The notes beneath the pieces are model-generated. The model did no database searches. It was not told the DNA's origin and saw only the letters and a list, made by a program, of their open reading frames with translations. From the NCBI RefSeq assembly GCF_035825295.1, contig NZ_JAYMGI010000002.1, forward strand, positions 1,364,001 through 1,428,000: 64,000 bases of DNA, read 5' to 3'. The position numbers and the translations under genes are program-made. Origin of the DNA: Actinacidiphila sp. DG2A-62. Lineage in GTDB: Bacteria; Actinomycetota; Actinomycetes; Streptomycetales; Streptomycetaceae. This document shows, piece after piece, positions 54,649 to 62,255 of this stretch. Position 1 is the stretch's first letter; each line of letters begins with the position of its first letter.

Positions 54649-55698
54649 TCAGTCGGTGTCGCCCTCGTCCCGGACGAAGTCCACCCGCTCCTGGCTGACC
54701 GGGTAGCCCGCGGCGGCGAAGTGCGCGGCCATGGGCGTGTTGGTCCGGTCGGTCGCGGCGGCGATCCGCGTGGCGCCGAGGTCGACCAGGTCGTGGGTGC
54801 ACTCCAGCAGCAGGTCGTAGGCGTAGCCGTGGCCGCGCTGCTCGGGGACCACGGCGATGAAGCCGACGCAGCGGTCGGTCGTGTTCGCCGCCGGCACGTG
54901 CAGGCCGGCCACCTCGCCGTCGGGGGTGTACGCGACCCGCCGCCAGTGCGAGGGCGACGGCATCCGGTCCAGGATGCCCAGCGTCTCGTCCAGCGCCGCG
55001 TCCAGGCCCCGCGTGTCGAGCATGCGCCGGTCGTGCGCGTCCAGCGTGCCGGTCATGGTGCGGGCCATGACCGCGCGGAAGGCGGCGTCGTCCGGTTCCG
55101 GCCGGCAGACCAGCCGGCCGGTGCGCGGCGGCAGCGGGTCGACGCCGGCCGTCCAGGTGTAGCGGTACCGCTCGACGAGCTTGCGCAGGCCGGCCCGCTG
55201 CGCCGCGGCCATCCGCTGCTCGGCGGCGGCGCGCACGTCGGGCAGGTCGCGCCAGCCGGGCGGCAGCAGCAGGCTGTACTCGGCGTACAGCGGCGCGGCG
55301 CGCAGCAGCCGGACGGCCGCCTCCGCCTCGCCGGGCGCGAAGTCGAACCAGTCGAGCGCGACGGGCTCGGTGTCGCCGGGCTGGCCCCACCACGCGGCGC
55401 GGGCCACGACGCGCTCGCCGCGCAGTGCGACCCAGGACCACTCGGGGCGGTACTCGCCGCCCGCGTCCGTCGTGGCGAAGTGCTGCCCGACCAGTGCGCG
55501 GCCCAGCCGCGGGTCGTCGGGGAGCGAGGTGAACAGAGCGGTCTCGCCCGCCGTGAGCGCGCGGAAGACCAGGTCGGGACCGCCGGAGGAGCGCGGAGCG
55601 ACCGCGCCGCCGGGAAAGGCGGAGGGGGAGGCGGAGGGAGAGGCGGAGGGGGAAGCGGAGGACGAAGTGACCGGCGGACGGCCGGTTGCGTCAGACAT
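54649..55698 (-). CDS. GNAT-family N-acetyltransferase
   Basis: The 349-residue protein begins with a Ser/Ala/Pro repeat (SASPSASPSASPSA). Its C-terminal GNAT domain contains the acetyl-CoA loop VVPEQRGHGYAYDLL and the typical TDRTNTPMAAHFAAAGY end. The N-terminal half looks like a degenerate second GNAT domain. Acceptor unknown. GAAGGA precedes ATG 55698. A 16-codon leader ORF and a hairpin lie immediately upstream, so expression may be attenuated. Confidence 0.85.
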   Translation of the reverse strand: MSDATGRPPVTSSSASPSASPSASPSAFPGGAVAPRSSGGPDLVFRALTAGETALFTSLPDDPRLGRALVGQHFATTDAGGEYRPEWSWVALRGERVVARAAWWGQPGDTEPVALDWFDFAPGEAEAAVRLLRAAPLYAEYSLLLPPGWRDLPDVRAAAEQRMAAAQRAGLRKLVERYRYTWTAGVDPLPPRTGRLVCRPEPDDAAFRAVMARTMTGTLDAHDRRMLDTRGLDAALDETLGILDRMPSPSHWRRVAYTPDGEVAGLHVPAANTTDRCVGFIAVVPEQRGHGYAYDLLLECTHDLVDLGATRIAAATDRTNTPMAAHFAAAGYPVSQERVDFVRDEGDTD

Positions 55699-55708
55699 AG
55701 GGGTCCTT

Positions 55709-55731
55709 CGGGAGCCGGGGTTGCGCTCCCG
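55709..55731. promoter_or_regulatory. hairpin between the leader ORF and the GNAT start
   Basis: CGGGAGC and GCTCCCG form a 7-bp stem with a nine-base loop in the 39 bases between leader stop and GNAT ATG. It could respond to ribosome position on the leader. Confidence 0.45.
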
Positions 55732-55737
55732 CGGGGA

Positions 55738-55788
55738 TCAACGACGCCCGGTGGAAGGGCGGGAGCGCGCATGACGGGTGACGTTCAT
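55738..55788 (-). CDS. possible 16-residue leader peptide upstream of the GNAT gene
   Basis: ATG 55788 is preceded by a consensus AGGAGG at eight bases, the best ribosome site in this region. It opens MNVTRHARSRPSTGRR and stops. Five of 16 residues are Arg. It ends 39 bases before the GNAT start with a hairpin between, an arrangement like an attenuation leader. No homologue is recalled. Confidence 0.5.
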   Translation of the reverse strand: MNVTRHARSRPSTGRR

Positions 55789-55865
55789 CGCTCTCGCCTC
55801 CTTCCGGTCCTCCTGGGCGTTGCCGGCATCCTAGCCGCAGCGCTCCGGCCGGCCGCCACCCCTTT

Positions 55866-56669
55866 TCAGTTCTGGCGGGTGGGCCGCACGGTGATGTCGC
55901 CGATCTCGACGTCGTCGGGCTGCTCGACGGCGAAGGCGACGGCCCGGGCCACCGCGTCGGGGTCGATGCCGAGCGTCGCCATCCGCTCCCGCACCTCCGC
56001 GCGGATCTCGGGGTCGTCGATGTAGTCGACCAGTTCGGTGCGCACATAGCCGGGCGAGATCGACGTGGTGCGCAGGACGCCGTCGGTGGACTCCTGCCGC
56101 AGCGCCTCCAGCAGGGTGCGGACGGCGTTCTTCGTACCGGCGTAGACGCCCTGCGTCGGGACGATCTTCAGGCCGGAGGTGGACACGATCGTCACCAGGT
56201 GGCCGCGGCCCTGGCGGCGGAACTGCGGCAGCGCGGCGGCGATGCCGTGCAGCACGCCGCGCACGTTGACGTCGATCATCGCGTCCCAGGCGGCCACGTC
56301 GAGGTCGGTGAACAGCGCGTTCCTGGCGATCCCCGCGTTGCTCACCAGGACGTCGAGCCGGCCGAAGCGCTCGACCGCGGCGGCCACGAGCCGGTCGAGG
56401 TCCTCGCGCCGGGTGACGTCGGTGGGCACCGCCTCCGCCCGGCCGCCCGCGGCCCGGATGCGGTCCACCAGGGCCTCCAGCCGGTCCGTCCGCCGGGCGC
56501 CGAGCACCACGGCCGCGCCCCGCTCCGCCATCCGCAGCGCGGTGGCCTCGCCGATGCCGCTGCTCGCGCCGGTGACGGCCACGACCTTGCCGCCGATCCC
56601 GTCGGCTCCGCCGCTCCCGTCGCCCGCACCGGTCCGGTCGTTCCCGCCGATGTCGCTGACCGCACTCAT
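55866..56669 (-). CDS. short-chain dehydrogenase/reductase
   Basis: The 267-residue protein is a classical SDR: TGASSGIG (about residues 33-40), SNAGI, the catalytic Ser in STSG and YAGTK (YxxxK). A Gly/Asp-rich N-terminal extension of about 25 residues precedes the fold. GGGAGG lies before ATG 56669. It is divergent from a TetR gene with paired operator sites between them, so it is the likely target. Substrate unknown; NADP preference is suggested by ARR after the second strand. Confidence 0.9.
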   Translation of the reverse strand: MSAVSDIGGNDRTGAGDGSGGADGIGGKVVAVTGASSGIGEATALRMAERGAAVVLGARRTDRLEALVDRIRAAGGRAEAVPTDVTRREDLDRLVAAAVERFGRLDVLVSNAGIARNALFTDLDVAAWDAMIDVNVRGVLHGIAAALPQFRRQGRGHLVTIVSTSGLKIVPTQGVYAGTKNAVRTLLEALRQESTDGVLRTTSISPGYVRTELVDYIDDPEIRAEVRERMATLGIDPDAVARAVAFAVEQPDDVEIGDITVRPTRQN

Positions 56670-56692
56670 CGCAGTGCCTCCCGCTCTAAACT

Positions 56693-56734
56693 GACAGTTG
56701 TCCGGTTACCTCTCCACCGTACCGGACAACTGTC
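56693..56734. promoter_or_regulatory. paired TetR operator sites between SDR and TetR genes
   Basis: GACAGTTGTCCGGT (56693-56706) and its exact complement ACCGGACAACTGTC (56721-56734) are separated by 14 bases. Each arm also contains a near-palindrome GACA(G/A)(T/C)TGTC, so two dimers may bind. Confidence 0.75.
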
Positions 56735-56768
56735 CGGTCAGTCTCCCGCCGTCGGAAGCGAGGCGCGC

Positions 56769-57335
56769 ATGCCCGATGTCCCCGCCCGTGCCAGCCGCTC
56801 GGACGCGGTCGCCAACCGCGAGCGGATCGTCGCCGCCGCCCGCGCGGCGCTGGTCGACGCGCCGGAGTCGGCCGACGACCTCAAGCTGCACCTGGTCGCC
56901 AAGGCCGCCGGGGTCGGGCAGGGCACCCTCTACCGGCACTTCCCGACCCGCGGCCATCTGCTCGCCGAGGTCTACCGCGAGGAGATGGGCGAGCTGGTCG
57001 ACACCGTGCCCGGCCTGATCGCCGCGCACCCGCCGGTGGAGGCGCTGGTCCGCTGGTTCGACCGGCTGGTCGCCTACGCGCGGGTCAAGCGCGGCGTGAT
57101 GGCCGCCATCGAGGCGTCGGCCTGGCAGGACCTGTACGCCGACCAGCACGGCCGGCTGCACGACGCGCTGACCGCGCTGCTCGACCACGGCAGGGCGGCC
57201 GGCGAGCTGCGCGAGGACGCCGACGCCACGGACGTCATCCTGCTGCTCGGCGCCCTCTCCCGGGTCCCCGCGGCGGAGTGGGAGCCCCGGGCCCGCACGC
57301 TGGTCACCGTCATCGCCGACGGCCTGCGCCGCTGA
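56769..57335 (+). CDS. TetR-family transcriptional regulator
   Basis: The 188-residue protein has an N-terminal helix-turn-helix (LHLVAKAAGVGQGTLYRHFP, about residues 40-60) and a TetR_C-like ligand domain. The ATG at 56769 gives MPDVPARASRSDAVANRERI. It faces away from the SDR gene, with operators in between, and probably represses both itself and that gene. Confidence 0.9.
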   Translation: MPDVPARASRSDAVANRERIVAAARAALVDAPESADDLKLHLVAKAAGVGQGTLYRHFPTRGHLLAEVYREEMGELVDTVPGLIAAHPPVEALVRWFDRLVAYARVKRGVMAAIEASAWQDLYADQHGRLHDALTALLDHGRAAGELREDADATDVILLLGALSRVPAAEWEPRARTLVTVIADGLRR

Positions 57336-57553
57336 CCCCGGCCGGCCGGGCGGCCGGCATCAGGTCGCCGCCGCGGGCGACGCGTTCACGCTGGTACGGC
57401 AATCCGGAAGAAGCGGAACAGCGGTGTCCGGGACGCATGATGGCGCCCGGCGCGGTGATCTCCCGGCCGTGCGGGGCGAGGTGCGACGCCGCACGACGCG
57501 GGCGGACCGGTCCTTCGTGCGACGACCCTGCCACCCCGTGGGAGCGAGCCTTG

Positions 57554-59200
57554 GTGACGATGCGAGCGAAGTCCGGGAACCCGTCGCGGTCCGGGGGCTT
57601 CGAGCACCCGGCGGCCTTCTGGTTCGGGGTGCTGGCGTGCACCGCGGGCGTACTGCTCCACCTGCCGATGTACATCGGCGCGCGGGACATGCACTACCAC
57701 TTGCGCGGGATGCGTCCGGACACGCCCATGATCGTCGGGATGGCGCTGATCGGCGTCGGGCTGGCGGCCGTGCTCTACGGGCTGATCCCGCGCGGCACCT
57801 CCGCCATCGTCGAGTCGGCCGCCCGGATCAGGGTCCGCACCCTGGACGACGCCCCGGTCAACCGGCAGCACGTGGCCCTGCTGGTGGTGATGGCACTCGC
57901 GGTGACGATCGACGTGATGAAGCCGACCGCGCTGGCCTTCGTCGCCCCCGGCTTCGCCCAGGAGTACGGCCTGAAGTCGCCCGGCAACCCGCACGGCCAC
58001 ACCCCGGTGTCCTGGCTGCCGCTGACCGGGATCGCCGGGACGGTGATCGGCTCGTGGCTGTGGGGGTGGCTCGGCGACCGGATCGGCCGCCGAGCCTCGA
58101 TCATCCTGGCGGGCGTCCTCTTCGTCACCACCTCCATCTGCGGCGCGATGCCCGGTTTCGGCTGGAACCTTCTGATGTGCTTCTTCATGGGCATCGGCGC
58201 GGGAGGCATGCTGCCCATCACGTTCACGCTGATGGCCGAGACCATCCCGGCGCGGCACCGCGGCTGGCTGATGGTCCTGATCGGCGGCGACATCGCGGGC
58301 GCGTACGTGATCACCAGCTGGCTGTCCGGAGCGCTCACCCCCACCTACAGCTGGCGCATCCTGTGGCTGATCAGCCTGCCCACCGGGCTGCTGCTCCTGC
58401 TGCTCAACCACTGGATCCCGGAGTCGCCGCGCTACCTGCTGGCCCGCGGCAGGCGCCGGGAGGCGGACGCGGTGATGCGGCGCTACGGCGCGACCGCCGA
58501 GGAGGAGCCCGCGCGGGAGGCGGAGATCGAGCGGGACGTCGACCGCGTCGGCTGGGCCACCCTCATGCGCCGCCCGCTGGCCGCCCCGACCCTCGCGATC
58601 ACCGTCCTGGGCATCGGGGTCGGCCTGATGACGTACGGCTTCCAGCTGTGGGTGCCCACGAACCTCCAGCGGCTGGGCTACTCCACGGTCAACAGCGACT
58701 ACGTGATCCGCAACGCCGCGGTGCTCGGACTGCCGCTCACCGTGCTGTGCGCGTGGATGTACGGCGTGTGGGGCAGCCGGAAGACGATCGTCACCGTCAC
58801 CGCGGTCACCGGCGCGACGCTGCTCGGCTTCGTGATCGCCGGCGGCTCGCTGGCCCACCACCGGCCGGCGCTGTCGCTGCTGCTCGTGGTGCCGCTGTCC
58901 GGGGTCAGCTCGGTCGTGGCGGTGGTCGCCGGGTACGCCGCCGAGATCTATCCGACGCTGGTCCGCTCCCGCGGCACCGGTCTCGCGGCCGGCATGACCA
59001 AGGCGGGCGGCGTGCTGATCCTCGCGCTCACCGTCGCGGCGGCGTCCGTGCCGTCCATCTCCCTGACCGCCCTGCTCGGCGCGGTGCCGCTGCTGCTGGC
59101 GGCCGTGCTCTTCCTGTGGATCGGCCCGGAGACCAAGGCACGGCCGCTGGAGGACATCGGCCAGGAGGTCATGCGGGGCGGTCGCGCAGGAGCCGGGTGA
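57554..59200 (+). CDS. MFS transporter, sugar-porter/metabolite-symporter-like
   Basis: The product is about 548 residues. Two N-terminal hydrophobic segments (about 20-75) precede a 12-segment MFS core with motif A GWLGDRIGRR, the PESPRYLLARGR signature of SP/AAHS carriers at the central loop, and a terminal PETKARPLEDI. The extra N-terminal pair is unusual. GTG 57554 has GGAG at nine bases; ATG 57560 is possible. Its 3' end overlaps the LysR gene by 32 bases on the other strand. Substrate unknown. Confidence 0.85.
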   Translation: MTMRAKSGNPSRSGGFEHPAAFWFGVLACTAGVLLHLPMYIGARDMHYHLRGMRPDTPMIVGMALIGVGLAAVLYGLIPRGTSAIVESAARIRVRTLDDAPVNRQHVALLVVMALAVTIDVMKPTALAFVAPGFAQEYGLKSPGNPHGHTPVSWLPLTGIAGTVIGSWLWGWLGDRIGRRASIILAGVLFVTTSICGAMPGFGWNLLMCFFMGIGAGGMLPITFTLMAETIPARHRGWLMVLIGGDIAGAYVITSWLSGALTPTYSWRILWLISLPTGLLLLLLNHWIPESPRYLLARGRRREADAVMRRYGATAEEEPAREAEIERDVDRVGWATLMRRPLAAPTLAITVLGIGVGLMTYGFQLWVPTNLQRLGYSTVNSDYVIRNAAVLGLPLTVLCAWMYGVWGSRKTIVTVTAVTGATLLGFVIAGGSLAHHRPALSLLLVVPLSGVSSVVAVVAGYAAEIYPTLVRSRGTGLAAGMTKAGGVLILALTVAAASVPSISLTALLGAVPLLLAAVLFLWIGPETKARPLEDIGQEVMRGGRAGAG

Positions 59201-60200
59201 CGAGCGTGAGCGCGGACCAGTCCAGGCGGCCGCGGCGGGCGACGGCGAACGCGCGCAGCTCGACGCGGGGCTCGGCGAGGGGGAGCAGCCGGACGGGCCC
59301 GGCGGCGCAGGGGCGCTCGGGGCCCGGGGCGTCGGGGCGGCCGGAGCCCTCGGGGCCGCCGGAACCCTCGGGGCCGCCGGAACCCTCGGGGCCGCCGGGA
59401 CCTTCGGGGCCCTCGGGGAGCAGGCCCACGCCGAGTCCCGCCGCGATCATGTCCCGCACCAGGTCGAGACTGTCGGCCCGGTGGGTGACGCGCGGCGTGA
59501 AGCCGGCCATGGAGGCGAGCGTGCGGATCACCGTCTCGTCCGCGGTGTTGCGGGAGTTGACGATCCAGTCGTGATCGGCGTACCGGGCGAAGACGTCGAG
59601 CGCCGGCGCGGGGCGGGCGGGTGAGCCGGGCGGCACGGGGCCGGCGCGGCGCCGGTGCGCGCCGGCGCCGGACGCCGCGGGGACGCCCAGGCCCCAGTGG
59701 GCGGTCCACAGCGGCGTGGCGCGCACGGCGGGGTCCCGCGCGGCCGGCGCGAGGTTGTAGTCGTAGGTCAGCGCGAGGTCCACGGCGTCCTCGGCCAGCA
59801 ACTGCAGCGCCTCGGCGGGTTCGTGCTCCCGGATCAGCACCCGGACCCGCGGGTGGCGCGCGGCCAGCTCCGCGACCACCGGCAGCAGGCGGGAGCCGAT
59901 GGCGGTGGCGAAGCCGGCGACCCGGACCGTGCCGCTGGGCTCGGCCTCCGGGGCGAGGTCGTGCCGCGCCGCCTCGACCGAGGCGAGGATGCCCACCCCG
60001 TGCTCGGCCAGCCGCCGCCCGGCCGGGGTGAGGCGGACCCGCCGGCCGTACGGCTCGGTCAGCGGCACGCCCATCTCGCCGGACAGCGCGGCGATCTGCT
60101 GCGAGACGGTCGAGGTGGTCGTGCCCAGCGTCTCGGCCACCGCGCGCATGGACCCCAGCCGGGACAGTTCCACGAGCATCCGCAGTCGGCGTGTCTCCAT
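59169..60200 (-). CDS. LysR-family transcriptional regulator
   Basis: The 343-residue protein has a winged helix (SMRAVAETLGTTTSTVSQQI) and a LysR substrate domain (VRVAGFATAIGSRLLP, GLGVGLLPEG). Two inserts are odd: a Gly/Arg/Pro stretch (about 175-195), and a low-complexity EGPEGPGGPEGSGGPEGSGG run (about 265-295, 18-bp DNA repeats near 59338-59410) inside the effector domain. It is divergent from an EamA exporter with a perfect inverted repeat between them and probably controls it. ATG 60200 (METRRLRMLVELSR) is the chosen start. Confidence 0.9.
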   Translation of the reverse strand: METRRLRMLVELSRLGSMRAVAETLGTTTSTVSQQIAALSGEMGVPLTEPYGRRVRLTPAGRRLAEHGVGILASVEAARHDLAPEAEPSGTVRVAGFATAIGSRLLPVVAELAARHPRVRVLIREHEPAEALQLLAEDAVDLALTYDYNLAPAARDPAVRATPLWTAHWGLGVPAASGAGAHRRRAGPVPPGSPARPAPALDVFARYADHDWIVNSRNTADETVIRTLASMAGFTPRVTHRADSLDLVRDMIAAGLGVGLLPEGPEGPGGPEGSGGPEGSGGPEGSGRPDAPGPERPCAAGPVRLLPLAEPRVELRAFAVARRGRLDWSALTLVTRLLRDRPA

Positions 60201-60216
60201 CCCCCGATTGTCCAGG

Positions 60217-60241
60217 ATCACTGAACGGAATGTTCAGTGAT
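60217..60241. promoter_or_regulatory. LysR operator in the LysR/EamA intergenic region
   Basis: ATCACTGAAC and GTTCAGTGAT are exact complements with a five-base spacer, 17 bases upstream of the LysR start. The layout suits a LysR recognition site shared by the divergent genes. Confidence 0.75.
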
Positions 60242-60283
60242 TCCACGTGGACGCGAACGGTCGCCGTCGCGTCTACTGGGCGC

Positions 60284-61293
60284 GTGAGCCTGCCGTCCGA
60301 GAATCCCGCGCACCCGTCGCGCACCCGTGCCGAAGGGTGTCTCGGGCTGCCCGGGAGGAGCCCGGCCGGGAGGGGAACGCGACTGCCCGGGAACGCGGCC
60401 GGCGCGCTGATGGCCCTGGGCTCCATGTCCACCGTGCAGCTCGGGCTGGCACTGTCGGTGCCGCTGGTGGACCGGTTGGGGCCGCTGGGGACCACGGCGC
60501 TGCGGGTCGGGTGGGCGGGCGTGCTCCTGCTGCTCCTGGTCCGCCCGCGGCTGCGGGAGTTCGGCCGGCGCGATCTGGCGGCGTGCGCGGTGCTGGGCGC
60601 GGTGAGCGCGGGCATGATGCTGTTCTTCATGCTGGCCGTGGTGCGCCTGCCGCTGGGCACCGCCAGCGCGCTGGAGTTCCTCGGCCCGCTCGCGGTGTCG
60701 CTGCGGGGCCCGGGCCGCGGCGGCGGGTACTGGGCGGTGCCGGCCGCGTGCGGCGTGCTGACGCTGACCCGGCCCTGGCACGGCGGCATCGACCTCGGCG
60801 GGGTGGGCTTCGCGCTGGCCGCCGCCGTCTGCTGGGCGTCGTACATCCTGCTCACCCAGCACGTGGGCGACCGCGTGACCGGCCTCGACGGCCTCGCGCT
60901 CTCGATGCCGGTCGCAGGCGTGCTCACCCTGGTCGTCGCCGCTCCGCGCGATCTGCACCGGGTCACCTGGCCGCTGCTGGCCGCGATGCTGGGGCTGGCC
61001 GTGCTGAGCGCGGTGCTGCCGTTCGCGCTGGAGTTCCTGGCGCTGCGACGGCTGACCGCGTCCGCGTTCGGCACCCTGATGAGCCTGGAGCCGGCCGTCG
61101 CACTGCTGGCCGGGCTGCTGGTGCTGGGCCAGCGGCCGGGCCTGATACCCGCGTGCGGCGTCCTCTTCGTGGTGGCGGCGGGAATCGGCGCGACCCGCGG
61201 CGGTGCGCGCGGGACCGCGGACGCCCCGGGCGCCGCTCCCGCGGCGCGGCAGCCGGCCCGGTCGGCTCAGCCGCCGGCCGGTTCACTCCTTGA
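60284..61293 (+). CDS. EamA/DMT-family exporter (RhtA-like), 3' end frameshifted
   Basis: About ten hydrophobic segments and the paired EamA repeats (STVQLGLALSVPLVDRLG; LSAVLPFALEFLALRRL with ASAFGTLMSLEPAVALLAG) mark a threonine/homoserine-type exporter of about 300 residues. GTG 60284 gives a sensible start. In this frame no stop occurs until 62389, far into the opposite-strand methyltransferase. The neighbouring frame stops at 61291-61293, just past that gene's end. One missing base in the Ala/Pro/Gly-rich tail (about 61190-61285) would give a normal end, so the end is given there. LysR partner on the left. Confidence 0.8.
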
Positions 61294-62053
61294 CGGCCAC
61301 GAGCACGCAACTGTCGCCCACCTGCCAGACCGAGGTCACGTCCTGGAAGCCGGCGCGGCGCATCAGCCGGGCGTGGTCCTCGGCGGTGAGGCGCCAGTGG
61401 GCGGTGCGGCCGCCGCGCAGGGCCCGTTGACGCTGCTCGCGCTGGGCGAAGAGGTCGGCGAGCTGGGGGTCCTGGGCGGCGGCGTGCCACCAGGTGTGCC
61501 AGTCCTCGGCCGCCCGTGCGCCGGAGCGTTCGGCCCGGCACCGGCCGACGTGCGCGGTGAGCCGGGAGGAGGCGGCCGTGCGGGGTGGGAAGTGGTCGCC
61601 GTTGACGACGACGCCGCCGGGCCGCAGAAGCTGCGCCAACTGGCGGTAGGTGCGCAGCAGTTCGGCCTCGGGGAGGTAGTGCAGCGCGGTGGTCGACACG
61701 GCCGCGTCGAGCGGCCGTCCCAGGTCCAGCGCGTCGGCCCAGCCGTCCGCGCCGATCACGGCGTCGACGTAGCGGGCGATGTGCCCGTGGTGCGCGCGGC
61801 CGAGTTCGAGCAGGACCGGGTCCATGTCGACGGCCACGATCTCCGCTCCGGCGATCCGGGCCGCGAGCCGGGCGGCGAGCGATCCGGGGCCGCAGCCGAG
61901 GTCGAGCAGCAGGGGCGCCGCGCGGCCGGCCACGACGTGTTCGACCACGTCGGCGATGACGGTGAACCGCTCCTCGCGGTCCACGGCGTAGTGCTGCTGC
62001 TGGCGCTCCCAGCGCTCCACCCACGCCTTGGCCGCGGTCGTGCTCACACCCAT
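61283..62053 (-). CDS. class I SAM-dependent methyltransferase
   Basis: The 256-residue protein has the motif I LLLDLGCGPGSLAARL (about 48-63), the acidic motif II VDMDP, and ALHYLPEAEL at the post-motif region. The overall layout resembles UbiE/Trm-like small-molecule methyltransferases. ATG 62053 has a distant AGGTGAG; GTG 62044 is possible. The acceptor is unknown. A Zur-box-like sequence lies 60-75 bases upstream, which is weak evidence for zinc control. Confidence 0.88.
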   Translation of the reverse strand: MGVSTTAAKAWVERWERQQQHYAVDREERFTVIADVVEHVVAGRAAPLLLDLGCGPGSLAARLAARIAGAEIVAVDMDPVLLELGRAHHGHIARYVDAVIGADGWADALDLGRPLDAAVSTTALHYLPEAELLRTYRQLAQLLRPGGVVVNGDHFPPRTAASSRLTAHVGRCRAERSGARAAEDWHTWWHAAAQDPQLADLFAQREQRQRALRGGRTAHWRLTAEDHARLMRRAGFQDVTSVWQVGDSCVLVAVKE

Positions 62054-62194
62054 GGGAGCGGCTCACCTCTTCCGTCCCTCGCTCCGCGTGCGTCCGGGAG
62101 GAGTCTACAACCGGAAACGGTTTTCATTGCGCAACGCATCACCGCAGCGTGCCGGGGCGGGGGCGGGGCGGCCCGGGCCGGGCGCTCGCCGCGC

Positions 62195-62220
62195 GGGCGG
62201 CCCCCGCGCGGGGGCCGCCC
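62195..62220. terminator. terminator after the rhodanese-aminotransferase operon
   Basis: GGGCGGCCCCC and GGGGGCCGCCC form a perfect 11-bp stem around GCGC, 36 bases past the aminotransferase stop. Confidence 0.75.
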
Positions 62221-62255
62221 CCGGCACGCCCGGCGTCGTGCTCTTGCCCGGCGCG

